From Pseudaestuariivita sp. (lineage in GTDB: Bacteria > Pseudomonadota > Alphaproteobacteria > Rhodobacterales > Rhodobacteraceae): a DNA stretch of 6,248 nt. The DNA lies in the NCBI GenBank assembly GCA_020629995.1, contig JAHDCH010000159.1, positions 1-6,248 on the forward strand, written 5' to 3'. Every line of letters starts with the position of its first letter. The first letter of the stretch is position 1. This document shows, piece after piece, positions 1 through 5,356 of the stretch. The position numbers were made by a program, and so were the translations under genes. A model generated the notes under the pieces. It saw only the letters and a list, made by a program, of their open reading frames with translations. It was not told the DNA's origin and searched no databases.

Positions 1-22
1 CTTCTTCGGTGGTCATCTTCAT
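1..22 (-). CDS. xsc: Sulfoacetaldehyde acetyltransferase (Xsc), first 7 codons only
   Basis: Only the 5' end is in the window. It reads MKMTTEE from an ATG at 22-20, with a second possible ATG at 16-14. A good Shine-Dalgarno (GGAG, minus strand 34-31) lies 8 nt before the first ATG, so this start is well supported. MKMTTEE is the N-terminus I remember for Xsc of Rhodobacteraceae. Xsc is a thiamine-diphosphate enzyme that converts sulfoacetaldehyde plus phosphate to acetyl phosphate and sulfite in taurine, isethionate and other C2-sulfonate catabolism. Seven residues are weak evidence and another ThDP enzyme could begin similarly. Independent support comes from the TauR-like box about 70 bp upstream (90-113). 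That a coding start exists here is fairly sure; the product is an inference. Confidence 0.5.
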
Positions 23-41
23 GGGAGCGTCTCCTACAATT

Positions 42-61
42 GGGGAATCGGCCCATTCCCC
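42..61 (-). repeat. 7-bp perfect inverted repeat in the xsc leader
   Basis: GGGGAAT (42-48) and ATTCCCC (55-61) are exact reverse complements around a 6-nt spacer. The element lies 20-39 nt upstream of the probable xsc ATG, between it and a weak AT-rich -10-like patch near 75-82. It could be an RNA hairpin in the leader or a protein-binding site. There is no T-run after it in the xsc direction, so it does not look like an attenuator terminator. Confidence 0.4.
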
Positions 62-89
62 GGGCCGGCTGCGGTATATTTACGGTAGA

Positions 90-113
90 CTGGACCTATG
101 CAGTTAGGGCCAG
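90..113 (-). promoter_or_regulatory. Putative TauR-type operator upstream of xsc
   Basis: CTGGACCTA (90-98) faces TAGGGCCAG (105-113). They are inverted half-sites matching at 8 of 9 positions around a 6-nt centre. Each half differs from CTGGACYTAA by about one base; that is the box I recall for TauR, the MocR/GntR-type activator of taurine genes in Rhodobacter, where the copies are direct repeats. Here they are inverted. The site sits about 70 bp before the ATG, over the place where a -35 would fall; no good -35 is visible, as expected for an activator-dependent promoter. Confidence 0.45.
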
Positions 114-137
114 ATCGTCCCGGATCGTGTTGCCAGT

Positions 138-159
138 TGGGACTGTGAGTCCCATTTTT
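138..159 (+). terminator. Terminator-like hairpin with T5 tract, opposing lysR
   Basis: TGGGACT (138-144), loop GTG, AGTCCCA (148-154) form a perfect 7-bp stem followed on the plus strand by TTTTT (155-159). It begins 12 nt past the lysR stop codon, but in the lysR direction no U-run follows, so the intrinsic-terminator shape fits plus-strand transcription only. It may stop antisense transcription entering lysR from the xsc side, or serve as a weak two-way terminator. No plus-strand gene ends here. Confidence 0.35.
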
Positions 160-166
160 CGCATTT

Positions 167-1021
167 TCAGGCGATCAGAGAGGCAACAAGAGGATGGGGG
201 AAGCTGCGCGGGGCGGTCACGGCATGAAACTGTTCGGACAGGCCAAGATCAGGCGTGGCGCGCGCGATTTCACCGCTGGCCAGTTCATCCGCGAAAACGA
301 CAGATGGTGCAAGGGCCAGTCCGACGCCGTCGCGCGCCAAAAGCCGCACCATGGCCATGTCGTCCACGTCCGCCGCGATGCGCGGCGTGATGTCCAGACG
401 AGCGCACAGACCGTCAAACCCGGTGCGGATCGAGCTTTCGGTCGGAACGATCACCGGTTGGTCGGTCAGCAGGTCGCGTAAATCGGTGCGGGCAAGCAGG
501 CGGGGCAGGCCATGCAACGCGACGGGCTGTTCGGCCAGACGGTGCACGCTCAGCCCGGTGGCCGCCGCGCGATGCGGCGCTTCGGTGGTCAGCACGATGT
601 CCAGTGCAAGACTGCGCAGGTCCTCCAGCAAACTGTCGGTGCGCCCGGATTTCAGGATCAGGTCCACATCCTCGCGCCCCAGAACGGGCGCCAGGAATTG
701 CCGCTGAAAGTTGCGCGACAGGGTTGATTGGGCACCAACCCGCAAGGGTGCCCGGGTTGTGCCGGTCCGTTCCAGCGTCGCCATCAATTCGTCGCCGACC
801 GAAAAGATGCGGTCGGCATGGTCCAGCGTGATCCGCCCGACCTCGGTCAATTCCAGAGCGCGCCCAACGCGGATGAACAGGGCATGGCCCAGACGGTCCT
901 CGAGCGTGCGGATCTGCGCCGAAAGCGCCGATTGCGACAGGTTCAGCCGTTCGGCAGTGCGGGTCAGGTGCCCGGTCCGGGCGACTTCGCGGAAATAGCG
1001 CAGGTGATGATAATTGAGCAT
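167..1021 (-). CDS. LysR-family transcriptional regulator, NhaR-like
   Basis: This is a 284-aa DNA-binding regulator of usual LysR length. Residues 1-60 form the winged helix-turn-helix: the start MLNYHHLRYF, the helix region around residues 18-37 (HLTRTAERLNLSQSALSAQI), then the wing GHALFIRVGR. A linker helix follows, and from about residue 90 an effector-binding domain opens with LRVGAQSTLSRNFQRQFL. The NYHHLRYF start and LTRTAERLN pattern resemble NhaR, the sodium-responsive regulator of an Na+/H+ antiporter in E. coli, which suits control of the divergent sodium-dependent permease at 1123. The ATG at 1021 has no Shine-Dalgarno, and a promoter-like pair would start the mRNA at or next to this codon, so a leaderless message is likely. 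The inverted repeat at 1023-1043 overlaps that promoter, suggesting autoregulation. The family is certain; the target is inferred from position, and co-regulation with downstream xsc is also possible. Confidence 0.93.
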   Translation of the reverse strand: MLNYHHLRYFREVARTGHLTRTAERLNLSQSALSAQIRTLEDRLGHALFIRVGRALELTEVGRITLDHADRIFSVGDELMATLERTGTTRAPLRVGAQSTLSRNFQRQFLAPVLGREDVDLILKSGRTDSLLEDLRSLALDIVLTTEAPHRAAATGLSVHRLAEQPVALHGLPRLLARTDLRDLLTDQPVIVPTESSIRTGFDGLCARLDITPRIAADVDDMAMVRLLARDGVGLALAPSVVFADELASGEIARATPDLGLSEQFHAVTAPRSFPHPLVASLIA

Positions 1022-1055
1022 ATCGTTCTATAAAACAGAACGAATACCCTGAAAA
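1020..1055 (-). promoter_or_regulatory. Putative lysR promoter giving a leaderless transcript
   Basis: Reading the minus strand, TTTTCA (1055-1050, 4 of 6 to the sigma-70 -35) is separated by 17 nt from TATAGA (1032-1027, 4 of 6 to the -10). Only five bases lie between the -10 and the ATG at 1021, so the start site would fall on or beside the start codon. This agrees with the missing Shine-Dalgarno. The -35 overlaps that of the divergent sbtA promoter. Confidence 0.45.
1023..1043. promoter_or_regulatory. Probable LysR-type operator between lysR and sbtA
   Basis: TCGTTCT (1023-1029) and AGAACGA (1037-1043) are perfect 7-bp inverted arms around an AT-rich 7-nt centre. The T at 1027 and A at 1039 satisfy the T-N11-A core of LysR boxes. 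The centre (1033) lies about 50 bp upstream of the predicted sbtA start site, just outside its -35, which is compatible with activation. The same repeat covers the lysR -10, compatible with autorepression. The assignment to the adjacent regulator is an inference. Confidence 0.6.
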
Positions 1056-1077
1056 CTTGTATTTTTCATCTGATAAT
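1049..1077 (+). promoter_or_regulatory. Putative sigma-70 promoter of sbtA
   Basis: CTGAAA (1049-1054, 4 of 6) and GATAAT (1072-1077, 5 of 6) are separated by 17 nt. The start site would be near 1084, giving a leader of about 40 nt before the ATG at 1123. The modest -35 next to an inverted repeat suggests an activated promoter. Confidence 0.45.
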
Positions 1078-1122
1078 GCGCCGCCTACATGCCACTTCGA
1101 CCCACAGACAAGAGGCATCGTC

Positions 1123-2169
1123 ATGGACATCATCCTGGATATTCTCGGCACGCTGGTGACGCAGCTGCAAAAGCCCACGCTGGCGTTCCTGATCGGCGGC
1201 ATGATGCTGGCTGCGCTGGGCAGCAAGCTGGAGGTGCCCGAGCCGGTGTACAAGTTCATCGTGATCCTGCTTCTTCTCAAGGTCGGTATCGGAGCGGGGA
1301 TTTCGGTGCGTCAGGCGGATCTGGCCGCGTTGATTGTGCCGGCGATCGCAGCGGCGGCGGTTGGCGTCGCGATCGTGCTGTTGGGGGGCTGGGCTCTGGC
1401 CGGGCGGCGGGGGGTGTCGCGCATGGACGGGATGGCGACGGCAGGGCTGTTCGGGGCGGTGTCTGCCTCGACCCTTGCGGCGGGCATGGCAGTGCTCGAG
1501 TCCGACGGGATCGCCTACGAAGGATTCATTGGCGCGCTGTATCCCTTTATGGACGTGGCCGCGCTGGTGACGGCCATCGTGCTGGCGCGGATGGGCGCGG
1601 CGCGGGCAAAGGTGCCCACGGGCGGAGGCACAATGGCGATGGGCGGCGGCGGCAACCCGCCTGTGGAACCTGGCCTGATCAAAAGCATCCTTGTGGATAC
1701 AGTGCGCAGCCCGGCGATTTCGGCGCTTCTGCTGGGGCTGGCGCTTGGCCTGTTTGCACGGCCCGACAGCGTTTACGCCAGCTTTTACGAACCGCTGTTC
1801 CGTGGCCTGCTGTCGATCCTGATGCTGATCATGGGGATGGAGGCCTGGGCGCGGCTGTCCGAGATGAAAGGCGTTGCGGGCACATATCTGGCCTACGGCC
1901 TGACCGCCCCGCTTGTGCATGGCGCGCTGGGGTTTGGCGCGGGGTTGGTGGCGCACCATCTGACCGGGTTTTCCGGCGGCGGTGTGGTGCTGCTGGCGAT
2001 CATGGCGGCGTCCAGCTCGGACATTTCGGGCCCGCCCACCATGCGCGGCGCCCTGCCCGAAGCCAATCCGTCAGCCTATGTGGGCACCTCGACCGGGCTT
2101 GGAACACCTGTCGCGATCCTGTCGATCCCGTTGTGGATCGCGCTGGCCGAGGCAACGATAGGAGTGTAG
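1123..2169 (+). CDS. sbtA: SbtA-family sodium-dependent bicarbonate permease
   Basis: This is a 348-aa inner-membrane protein. From memory it aligns along nearly its whole length with cyanobacterial SbtA (about 374 aa), a high-affinity Na+/HCO3- symporter. N-terminal half: QLQKPTLAFLIGGM (14-27), GLFGAVSASTLAAG (108-121), GALYPFMD (137-144). C-terminal half: SVYASFYEPLFRGLLSIL (216-233), MGMEAW (237-242), AASSSDISGPP (295-305), NPSAYVGTS (315-323). The two serine-rich stretches lie at corresponding places in the inverted halves of the fold, where the substrate site is expected. The connecting linker (about 157-186) is short and rich in Gly/Ala/Pro, much shorter than in cyanobacteria. The ATG at 1123 is chosen because AGAGG (1111-1115) lies 7 nt upstream; an in-frame TTG at 1057 would add 22 non-conserved residues and overlap the promoter. 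No sbtB (PII-like) gene is adjacent. Bicarbonate as substrate is inferred from family, and another anion is possible. Confidence 0.9.
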   Translation: MDIILDILGTLVTQLQKPTLAFLIGGMMLAALGSKLEVPEPVYKFIVILLLLKVGIGAGISVRQADLAALIVPAIAAAAVGVAIVLLGGWALAGRRGVSRMDGMATAGLFGAVSASTLAAGMAVLESDGIAYEGFIGALYPFMDVAALVTAIVLARMGAARAKVPTGGGTMAMGGGGNPPVEPGLIKSILVDTVRSPAISALLLGLALGLFARPDSVYASFYEPLFRGLLSILMLIMGMEAWARLSEMKGVAGTYLAYGLTAPLVHGALGFGAGLVAHHLTGFSGGGVVLLAIMAASSSDISGPPTMRGALPEANPSAYVGTSTGLGTPVAILSIPLWIALAEATIGV

Positions 2170-2188
2170 GCGCGTAGCTCCTTGAAGA

Positions 2189-2205
2189 ATGTTATGATAT
2201 AACAT
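2189..2205. promoter_or_regulatory. Putative Zur (zinc uptake regulator) box
   Basis: ATGTTATGATATAACAT is a perfect inverted repeat with 7-bp arms around GAT. It agrees at 16 of 17 positions with the core ATGTTATANTATAACAT that I recall as the gammaproteobacterial Zur consensus, and Zur boxes of Rhodobacteraceae are, as I remember, similar. It contains -10-like strings (TATGAT at 2193, TATAAC at 2198), so a bound repressor would cover the promoter. It lies 37 bp before the start at 2243 and 19 bp after the sbtA stop. As RNA the stem is AT-rich with no U-tract, so it is unlikely to be the sbtA terminator. Confidence 0.55.
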
Positions 2206-2241
2206 ACGCATCTTCTTAGTCACTTGGATGGGGGGATGCGT
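2206..2241 (+). other. Leader hairpin that would cover the ribosome binding site
   Basis: ACGCATC (2206-2212) pairs perfectly with GATGCGT (2235-2241). The next five positions inward (2213-2217 with 2230-2234) can pair by G-U and G-C, so the stem would take in the G-run serving as Shine-Dalgarno (2230-2236). This matters only if transcription starts at or before about 2206; a start from TATAAC (2198-2203) would remove most of the left arm. Confidence 0.3.
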
Positions 2242-2242
2242 C

Positions 2243-2530
2243 ATGCCAAACGGCAATCGAGGGCGGACCAGCCTGAAATGCAGACCGCGCGCGGCAAACA
2301 AGATGCGCGAGTTCGACAATCTGCCGCCGCTGCTGCGTCAGTGGGTTGCGTCGTCCACGCTTCCCTGGCGGCCCGGGTCCGTCAAAAAGGCGTATGCGCG
2401 CGCGCTGCGCCGTACGGGAAACGAGGCGACCGCCCTGGCCGAGCTGCAGGCTCTGCAATCGCGGCTCGTGGCCAAGGACGCGCGCGCGATCTGGGGTGCG
2501 GACCATCCCAACGCAAACGTGTCGTCCTGA
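2243..2530 (+). CDS. DUF6525-like small basic protein
   Basis: A 95-aa protein with no signal peptide or membrane segment. It reads as a basic N-terminus (NRGRTSLKCRPRAANK, 5-20), MREFDNLPPLLRQWVAS (21-37), LPWRPGSVKKAYARAL (40-55) and a helix ending in LQSRLVAKDARAIWGADHP (71-89). This organisation matches, as I recall, the DUF6525 family of Rhodobacteraceae, which has no known function. The many Arg/Lys residues and predicted helices would allow nucleic-acid or ribosome contact, but no recognised motif shows this. The ATG at 2243 is preferred because the G-run ending GGGGGA (2230-2236) lies 6 nt upstream; an in-frame ATG at 2228 lacks a binding site. A Zur-type palindrome lies just upstream, and the polysaccharide polymerase gene follows after 61 bp on the same strand, so the two may be co-transcribed. 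Confidence 0.75.
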   Translation: MPNGNRGRTSLKCRPRAANKMREFDNLPPLLRQWVASSTLPWRPGSVKKAYARALRRTGNEATALAELQALQSRLVAKDARAIWGADHPNANVSS

Positions 2531-2591
2531 CGCCTCGTTTTGGGCCAAGTTCCGCGCTATAAGGGCACGGTAGACAACGGACCCGAGGGCG

Positions 2592-3992
2592 ATGCCCAAT
2601 CCGATAGCCTTTCTGATGCTGGCGATCTGGCCGATCGTCACGGTCGTGATGTTCAAACGTCTCGGCCCCGAAAGGGGTGTGATCTGGACGCTTCTGGTGG
2701 GTTATCTGATCCTGCCCGAGCTGCCGGCGCAGTTTGACTTTCCGCTGCTGCCGCCGCTGACCAAGCATACGATCCCGTCGCTCAGCACCTTTTGCTGCGC
2801 GCTGCTGATGTTTGGCTATCGCGGCTCGATCCTGCCGCGGTCGCGGGTCGGCAAGGTGCTTGTGCTGACCTTTGTCTTCAGCCCCGCGTTGACCGTCTGG
2901 AACAACGCGGATCCTGTGGTCTGGGGCGAAGTCTGGCTGCCGGGCCTGTCGATGTTCGATGCTCTGGCGCTGGTGATGACACAGGCGATGCTGATCATGC
3001 CGTTCCTTCTGGCGCGCGCCTTTCTCAATTCCGGCAAGACCCAGCGCGAGCTGATGATCGCCTTTATGTTCGCGGGTCTGGCCTACACCATTCCCATGCT
3101 GATCGAGATCCGCCTATCGCCGCAGCTGAACCTGTGGGTCTACGGGTTCTATCAGCACTTCTTCAACCAATCGGTGCGTTTTGGCGGCTATCGCCCGGTC
3201 GTCTTCCTGTACCACGGTCTGTGGGTGGCGTTCTTCTGCATGTCGGCCCTGGTGTGCGCGGTTGGCCTTCTGAGAGAAGACACCGAACGTTCCAAGCTGT
3301 TCTATCTGGTCTGTGTTGGCTGGCTGGCTGCGGTGTTGTTCCTGGCCAAATCGCTGGGTTCGTTCCTGTTCGCGCTGTTTCTGGTGCCTTGCGTGTTCCT
3401 TCTGGGGCGGGTCACCCAGATCAAGGTCGCGATCCTTCTGGGGCTGCTGGCCACGGGGTATCCGATCCTCAAGGGTCTCGATCTTGTCCCGCAGCAGGAA
3501 ATGCTTGCCGCCGCCGCGTCGATCGATCCCGACCGCGCGGCCTCTCTTGAATTCCGGTTTTCGAACGAAAACATCCTGCTGGATCGCGCCTATGAAAAGC
3601 CGGTGTTCGGGTGGGGCAGCTGGGGGCGCAACCACATCCTGAACCCTGTGACCGGTGCCATCGAAACCGTGACCGACGGGCGCTGGATCATCGTGATCGG
3701 TGTCTGGGGCTGGGCCGGGTTCCTTGCTGAATTCGGGTTGCTCTTGTTGCCGCTGATATTGCTCTGGCGCGAGGCGGTCGCGCCACGGGATGGCGAGATT
3801 TCGCCCTTCATCGCGCCGCTCTCGCTGCTGCTGGCGATCAACATGGTCGACATGATTCCAAACGCGACCATCACGACCCTGACCTGGGTTCTGGCCGGCG
3901 CTCTGACCGGATATGCCGAGGTGCTCAAGGCCGAACGGCTCAAGGAAGGCAAGCGCAGCATCTGGACGCTCCAGTGGAAACCCATCCTGTGA
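2592..3992 (+). CDS. Polysaccharide polymerase / O-antigen ligase-like membrane protein
   Basis: This 466-aa protein is almost entirely hydrophobic, with roughly ten or more membrane segments, consistent with Wzy/WaaL-type inner-membrane enzymes that join lipid-linked glycan units on the periplasmic side. The first segment begins at once (PIAFLMLAIWPIVTVVMF). A larger polar loop around residues 173-195 has RLSPQLNLWVYGFYQHF and then RFGGYRP. A second extramembrane stretch near 310-355 carries LDRAYEKPVFGWGSWGRN, with FGWGSWGRN at 339-347; a Gly/Trp motif at this place is common in the O-antigen ligase/polymerase superfamily. The C-terminus (about 445-466) is charged and cytoplasmic. The start ATG has GAGGG only 2 nt away (2585-2589), an unusually tight spacing. 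A TATAAG at 2558 without a convincing -35 might give a local promoter. Its stop overlaps the start of the following glycosyltransferase, indicating translational coupling. Substrate is unknown, and polymerase versus ligase cannot be decided from sequence. Confidence 0.8.
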   Translation: MPNPIAFLMLAIWPIVTVVMFKRLGPERGVIWTLLVGYLILPELPAQFDFPLLPPLTKHTIPSLSTFCCALLMFGYRGSILPRSRVGKVLVLTFVFSPALTVWNNADPVVWGEVWLPGLSMFDALALVMTQAMLIMPFLLARAFLNSGKTQRELMIAFMFAGLAYTIPMLIEIRLSPQLNLWVYGFYQHFFNQSVRFGGYRPVVFLYHGLWVAFFCMSALVCAVGLLREDTERSKLFYLVCVGWLAAVLFLAKSLGSFLFALFLVPCVFLLGRVTQIKVAILLGLLATGYPILKGLDLVPQQEMLAAAASIDPDRAASLEFRFSNENILLDRAYEKPVFGWGSWGRNHILNPVTGAIETVTDGRWIIVIGVWGWAGFLAEFGLLLLPLILLWREAVAPRDGEISPFIAPLSLLLAINMVDMIPNATITTLTWVLAGALTGYAEVLKAERLKEGKRSIWTLQWKPIL

Positions 3993-5299
3993 CCGCCCGC
4001 CCCCGTGTTCTCGTCATAGCCGAGGCGGCCAATCCCGAATGGGTCAGCGTCCCGCTGGTCGGCTGGTCCCTGGCGCAGGCCCTGCGCGAGGTGGCCGATG
4101 TGCACCTGGTGACACAGGTGCGCAACCGCGACGCAATCCTGCGCGCCGGACTGACCGAAGGCGAGGATTTCACCGCCATTGACAGCGAAGCGCTGATGAA
4201 ACCCATGTGGGCGCTGGCCGAAAAGCTGCGCATGGGCGAAGGCAAAGGCTGGACCACCCTGCAGGCGATCTCGGCCCTGACCTATCCCTATTTCGAACAT
4301 CTGGTCTGGCGCCGGTTCGGCCCTTCGATCCGTGCGGGCGCATATGATATCGTGCACCGTGTCACCCCGCTCAGCCCCACGACCGCCAGCCCGCTTGCGC
4401 GCAAGGTGGCCCGCGCAGGCGTGCCGTTCATCCTTGGCCCTCTGAACGGCGGCGTGCCCTGGCCCAAGGGGTTCGATGCGGAACGCAGACGCGAAAAGGA
4501 ATGGCTCAGCTATGTCCGCTCGGCCTACAAATTTCTGCCCGGACGCGGCAAAACCCTGCGCTCCTCCGCGGCGATCCTATGCGGCTCGGGCCACACCCAA
4601 AGCGAAATTCCGTCAGCGCTTCAGCCCCGCTGCGTCTACATCCCCGAAAACGGCATCGACCCGGCGCGCTTTTCCGGCACCGCTGCACCGGCCGCGGACG
4701 GTCCCCTGCGCGGCTGCTTTGTCGGGCGGCTTGTGCCTTACAAAGGCCCGGACATGCTTCTGGATGCCGCGCGCCCCCTGCTCGAGGCAGGTCAGCTCGA
4801 AATCGACATCGTCGGCGATGGCCCCATGCGCGCTCAGCTCGAAGCAATGGCACTGCCCGGCGTCACCTTCCATGGCTGGCAAGCCCATGGCGACGTGCAA
4901 ACCATCCTCAAACGCGCGCATCTGCTGACCTTTCCGTCGATCCGCGAATTTGGCGGCGGTGTGGTGCTCGAGGCGATGGCGCTGGGCGTCGCGCCCCTGA
5001 TCGTCGATTACGCCGGCCCGGGCGAGCTGGTCGCCCCGGGTCTGGGCTACAAAGTGCCTGTCGGCCCCCGCGATGCCATCATAGAGGCCTTCCGTGCCGA
5101 ACTTGTCCGCCTCGCCGATGCCCGTGGTGACATCGCCGCCACCGCCGCGCGGGCCCGTGCCCATGTTCAGGCCCATTTCCTGTGGTCCGCCAAGGCGCGC
5201 CAGATCGCCGAGGTTTACGCCTGGTGCCGCGCTGGTTCCCCAGCGCCTGCGCCCGGCTTTTTTACCGCCCCCGCCGCGCCGGACAGCACCGCCGCCTGA
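3989..5299 (+). CDS. GT4-family glycosyltransferase
   Basis: A GT-B fold glycosyltransferase of about 436 aa, expected to transfer a sugar from a nucleotide donor to a lipid-linked glycan on the cytoplasmic face of the membrane. The N-terminal domain starts with RPRVLVIAEAANPEWVSVPLVGWSLAQAL. The C-terminal donor domain has VGRLVPYKG (245-253; R247 and K252 are the usual diphosphate-contacting positions), IVGDGPM, VTFHGW, and E-FGGGVVL-E (E320 and E328), the EX7E signature of GT4 retaining enzymes. I chose the GTG at 3989, whose last two bases overlap the TGA of the preceding gene (3990-3992) and which gives the start VTARPRVLVI. An in-frame GTG at 3974, with GGA 7 nt upstream, would add five residues and is a real alternative. 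The Ala/Pro-rich C-terminus (from about residue 415) looks unstructured. Coupling to the polymerase gene suggests the two act on the same polysaccharide. Confidence 0.9.
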   Translation: MTARPRVLVIAEAANPEWVSVPLVGWSLAQALREVADVHLVTQVRNRDAILRAGLTEGEDFTAIDSEALMKPMWALAEKLRMGEGKGWTTLQAISALTYPYFEHLVWRRFGPSIRAGAYDIVHRVTPLSPTTASPLARKVARAGVPFILGPLNGGVPWPKGFDAERRREKEWLSYVRSAYKFLPGRGKTLRSSAAILCGSGHTQSEIPSALQPRCVYIPENGIDPARFSGTAAPAADGPLRGCFVGRLVPYKGPDMLLDAARPLLEAGQLEIDIVGDGPMRAQLEAMALPGVTFHGWQAHGDVQTILKRAHLLTFPSIREFGGGVVLEAMALGVAPLIVDYAGPGELVAPGLGYKVPVGPRDAIIEAFRAELVRLADARGDIAATAARARAHVQAHFLWSAKARQIAEVYAWCRAGSPAPAPGFFTAPAAPDSTAA

Positions 5300-5311
5300 C
5301 TGCTGCGCCCC

Positions 5312-5346
5312 TGTTTCTTCTCTTTTCAAATATGGCCGCCGGAGGC
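5312..5346 (-). repeat. Rhodobacteraceae-type downstream motif (GCCTCCGGCGG / ATATTTG)
   Basis: Read on the minus strand, GCCTCCGGCGG (5346-5336) is followed by CC, ATATTTG (5333-5327) and a purine-rich AAAAGAGAAGAAA tail. I recall this arrangement recurring just after stop codons in Roseobacter-group genomes. Here it starts 10 bp past the stop of the minus-strand acetyltransferase, within the 57-bp convergent gap with the glycosyltransferase. It may act as a transcript end signal; the GC part forms only a short stem and no U-run follows, so it is not a textbook intrinsic terminator. Confidence 0.4.
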
Positions 5347-5356
5347 TCCTGCCGTC

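Noticed and set aside
24..34. GGAG-CGT-CTCC hairpin masking the xsc Shine-Dalgarno
   Set aside because: Four base pairs with a 3-nt loop is expected by chance and marginally stable.
414..1280. Minus-strand frame spanning lysR and the start of sbtA (288 codons)
   Set aside because: It is out of frame with the well-supported LysR protein and crosses the divergent promoter region.
1066..1959. Long open reading frame on the minus strand opposite sbtA (297 codons)
   Set aside because: The product is low-complexity and rich in His, Arg and Gln, typical of an antisense shadow of a GC-rich gene; sbtA itself is clearly recognised.
2160..2182. AGGAG/CTCCT inverted repeat at the sbtA stop as a terminator
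   Set aside because: Only 5 bp with a 13-nt loop and no U-tract; too weak.
2535..2563. Promoter directly before the polymerase gene using TATAAG at 2558
   Set aside because: The -35 position (TCGTTT at 17 nt spacing) matches the consensus at only two bases; transcription from the upstream promoter is equally likely.
3590..4357. Open frame on the minus strand across the polymerase-glycosyltransferase junction (255 codons)
   Set aside because: No family resemblance, and it opposes two strongly supported genes; explained by codon bias.
4613..5329. Open frame on the minus strand opposite the glycosyltransferase (238 codons)
   Set aside because: Glycine- and arginine-rich shadow translation without recognisable domains; the GT4 motifs are on the other strand.
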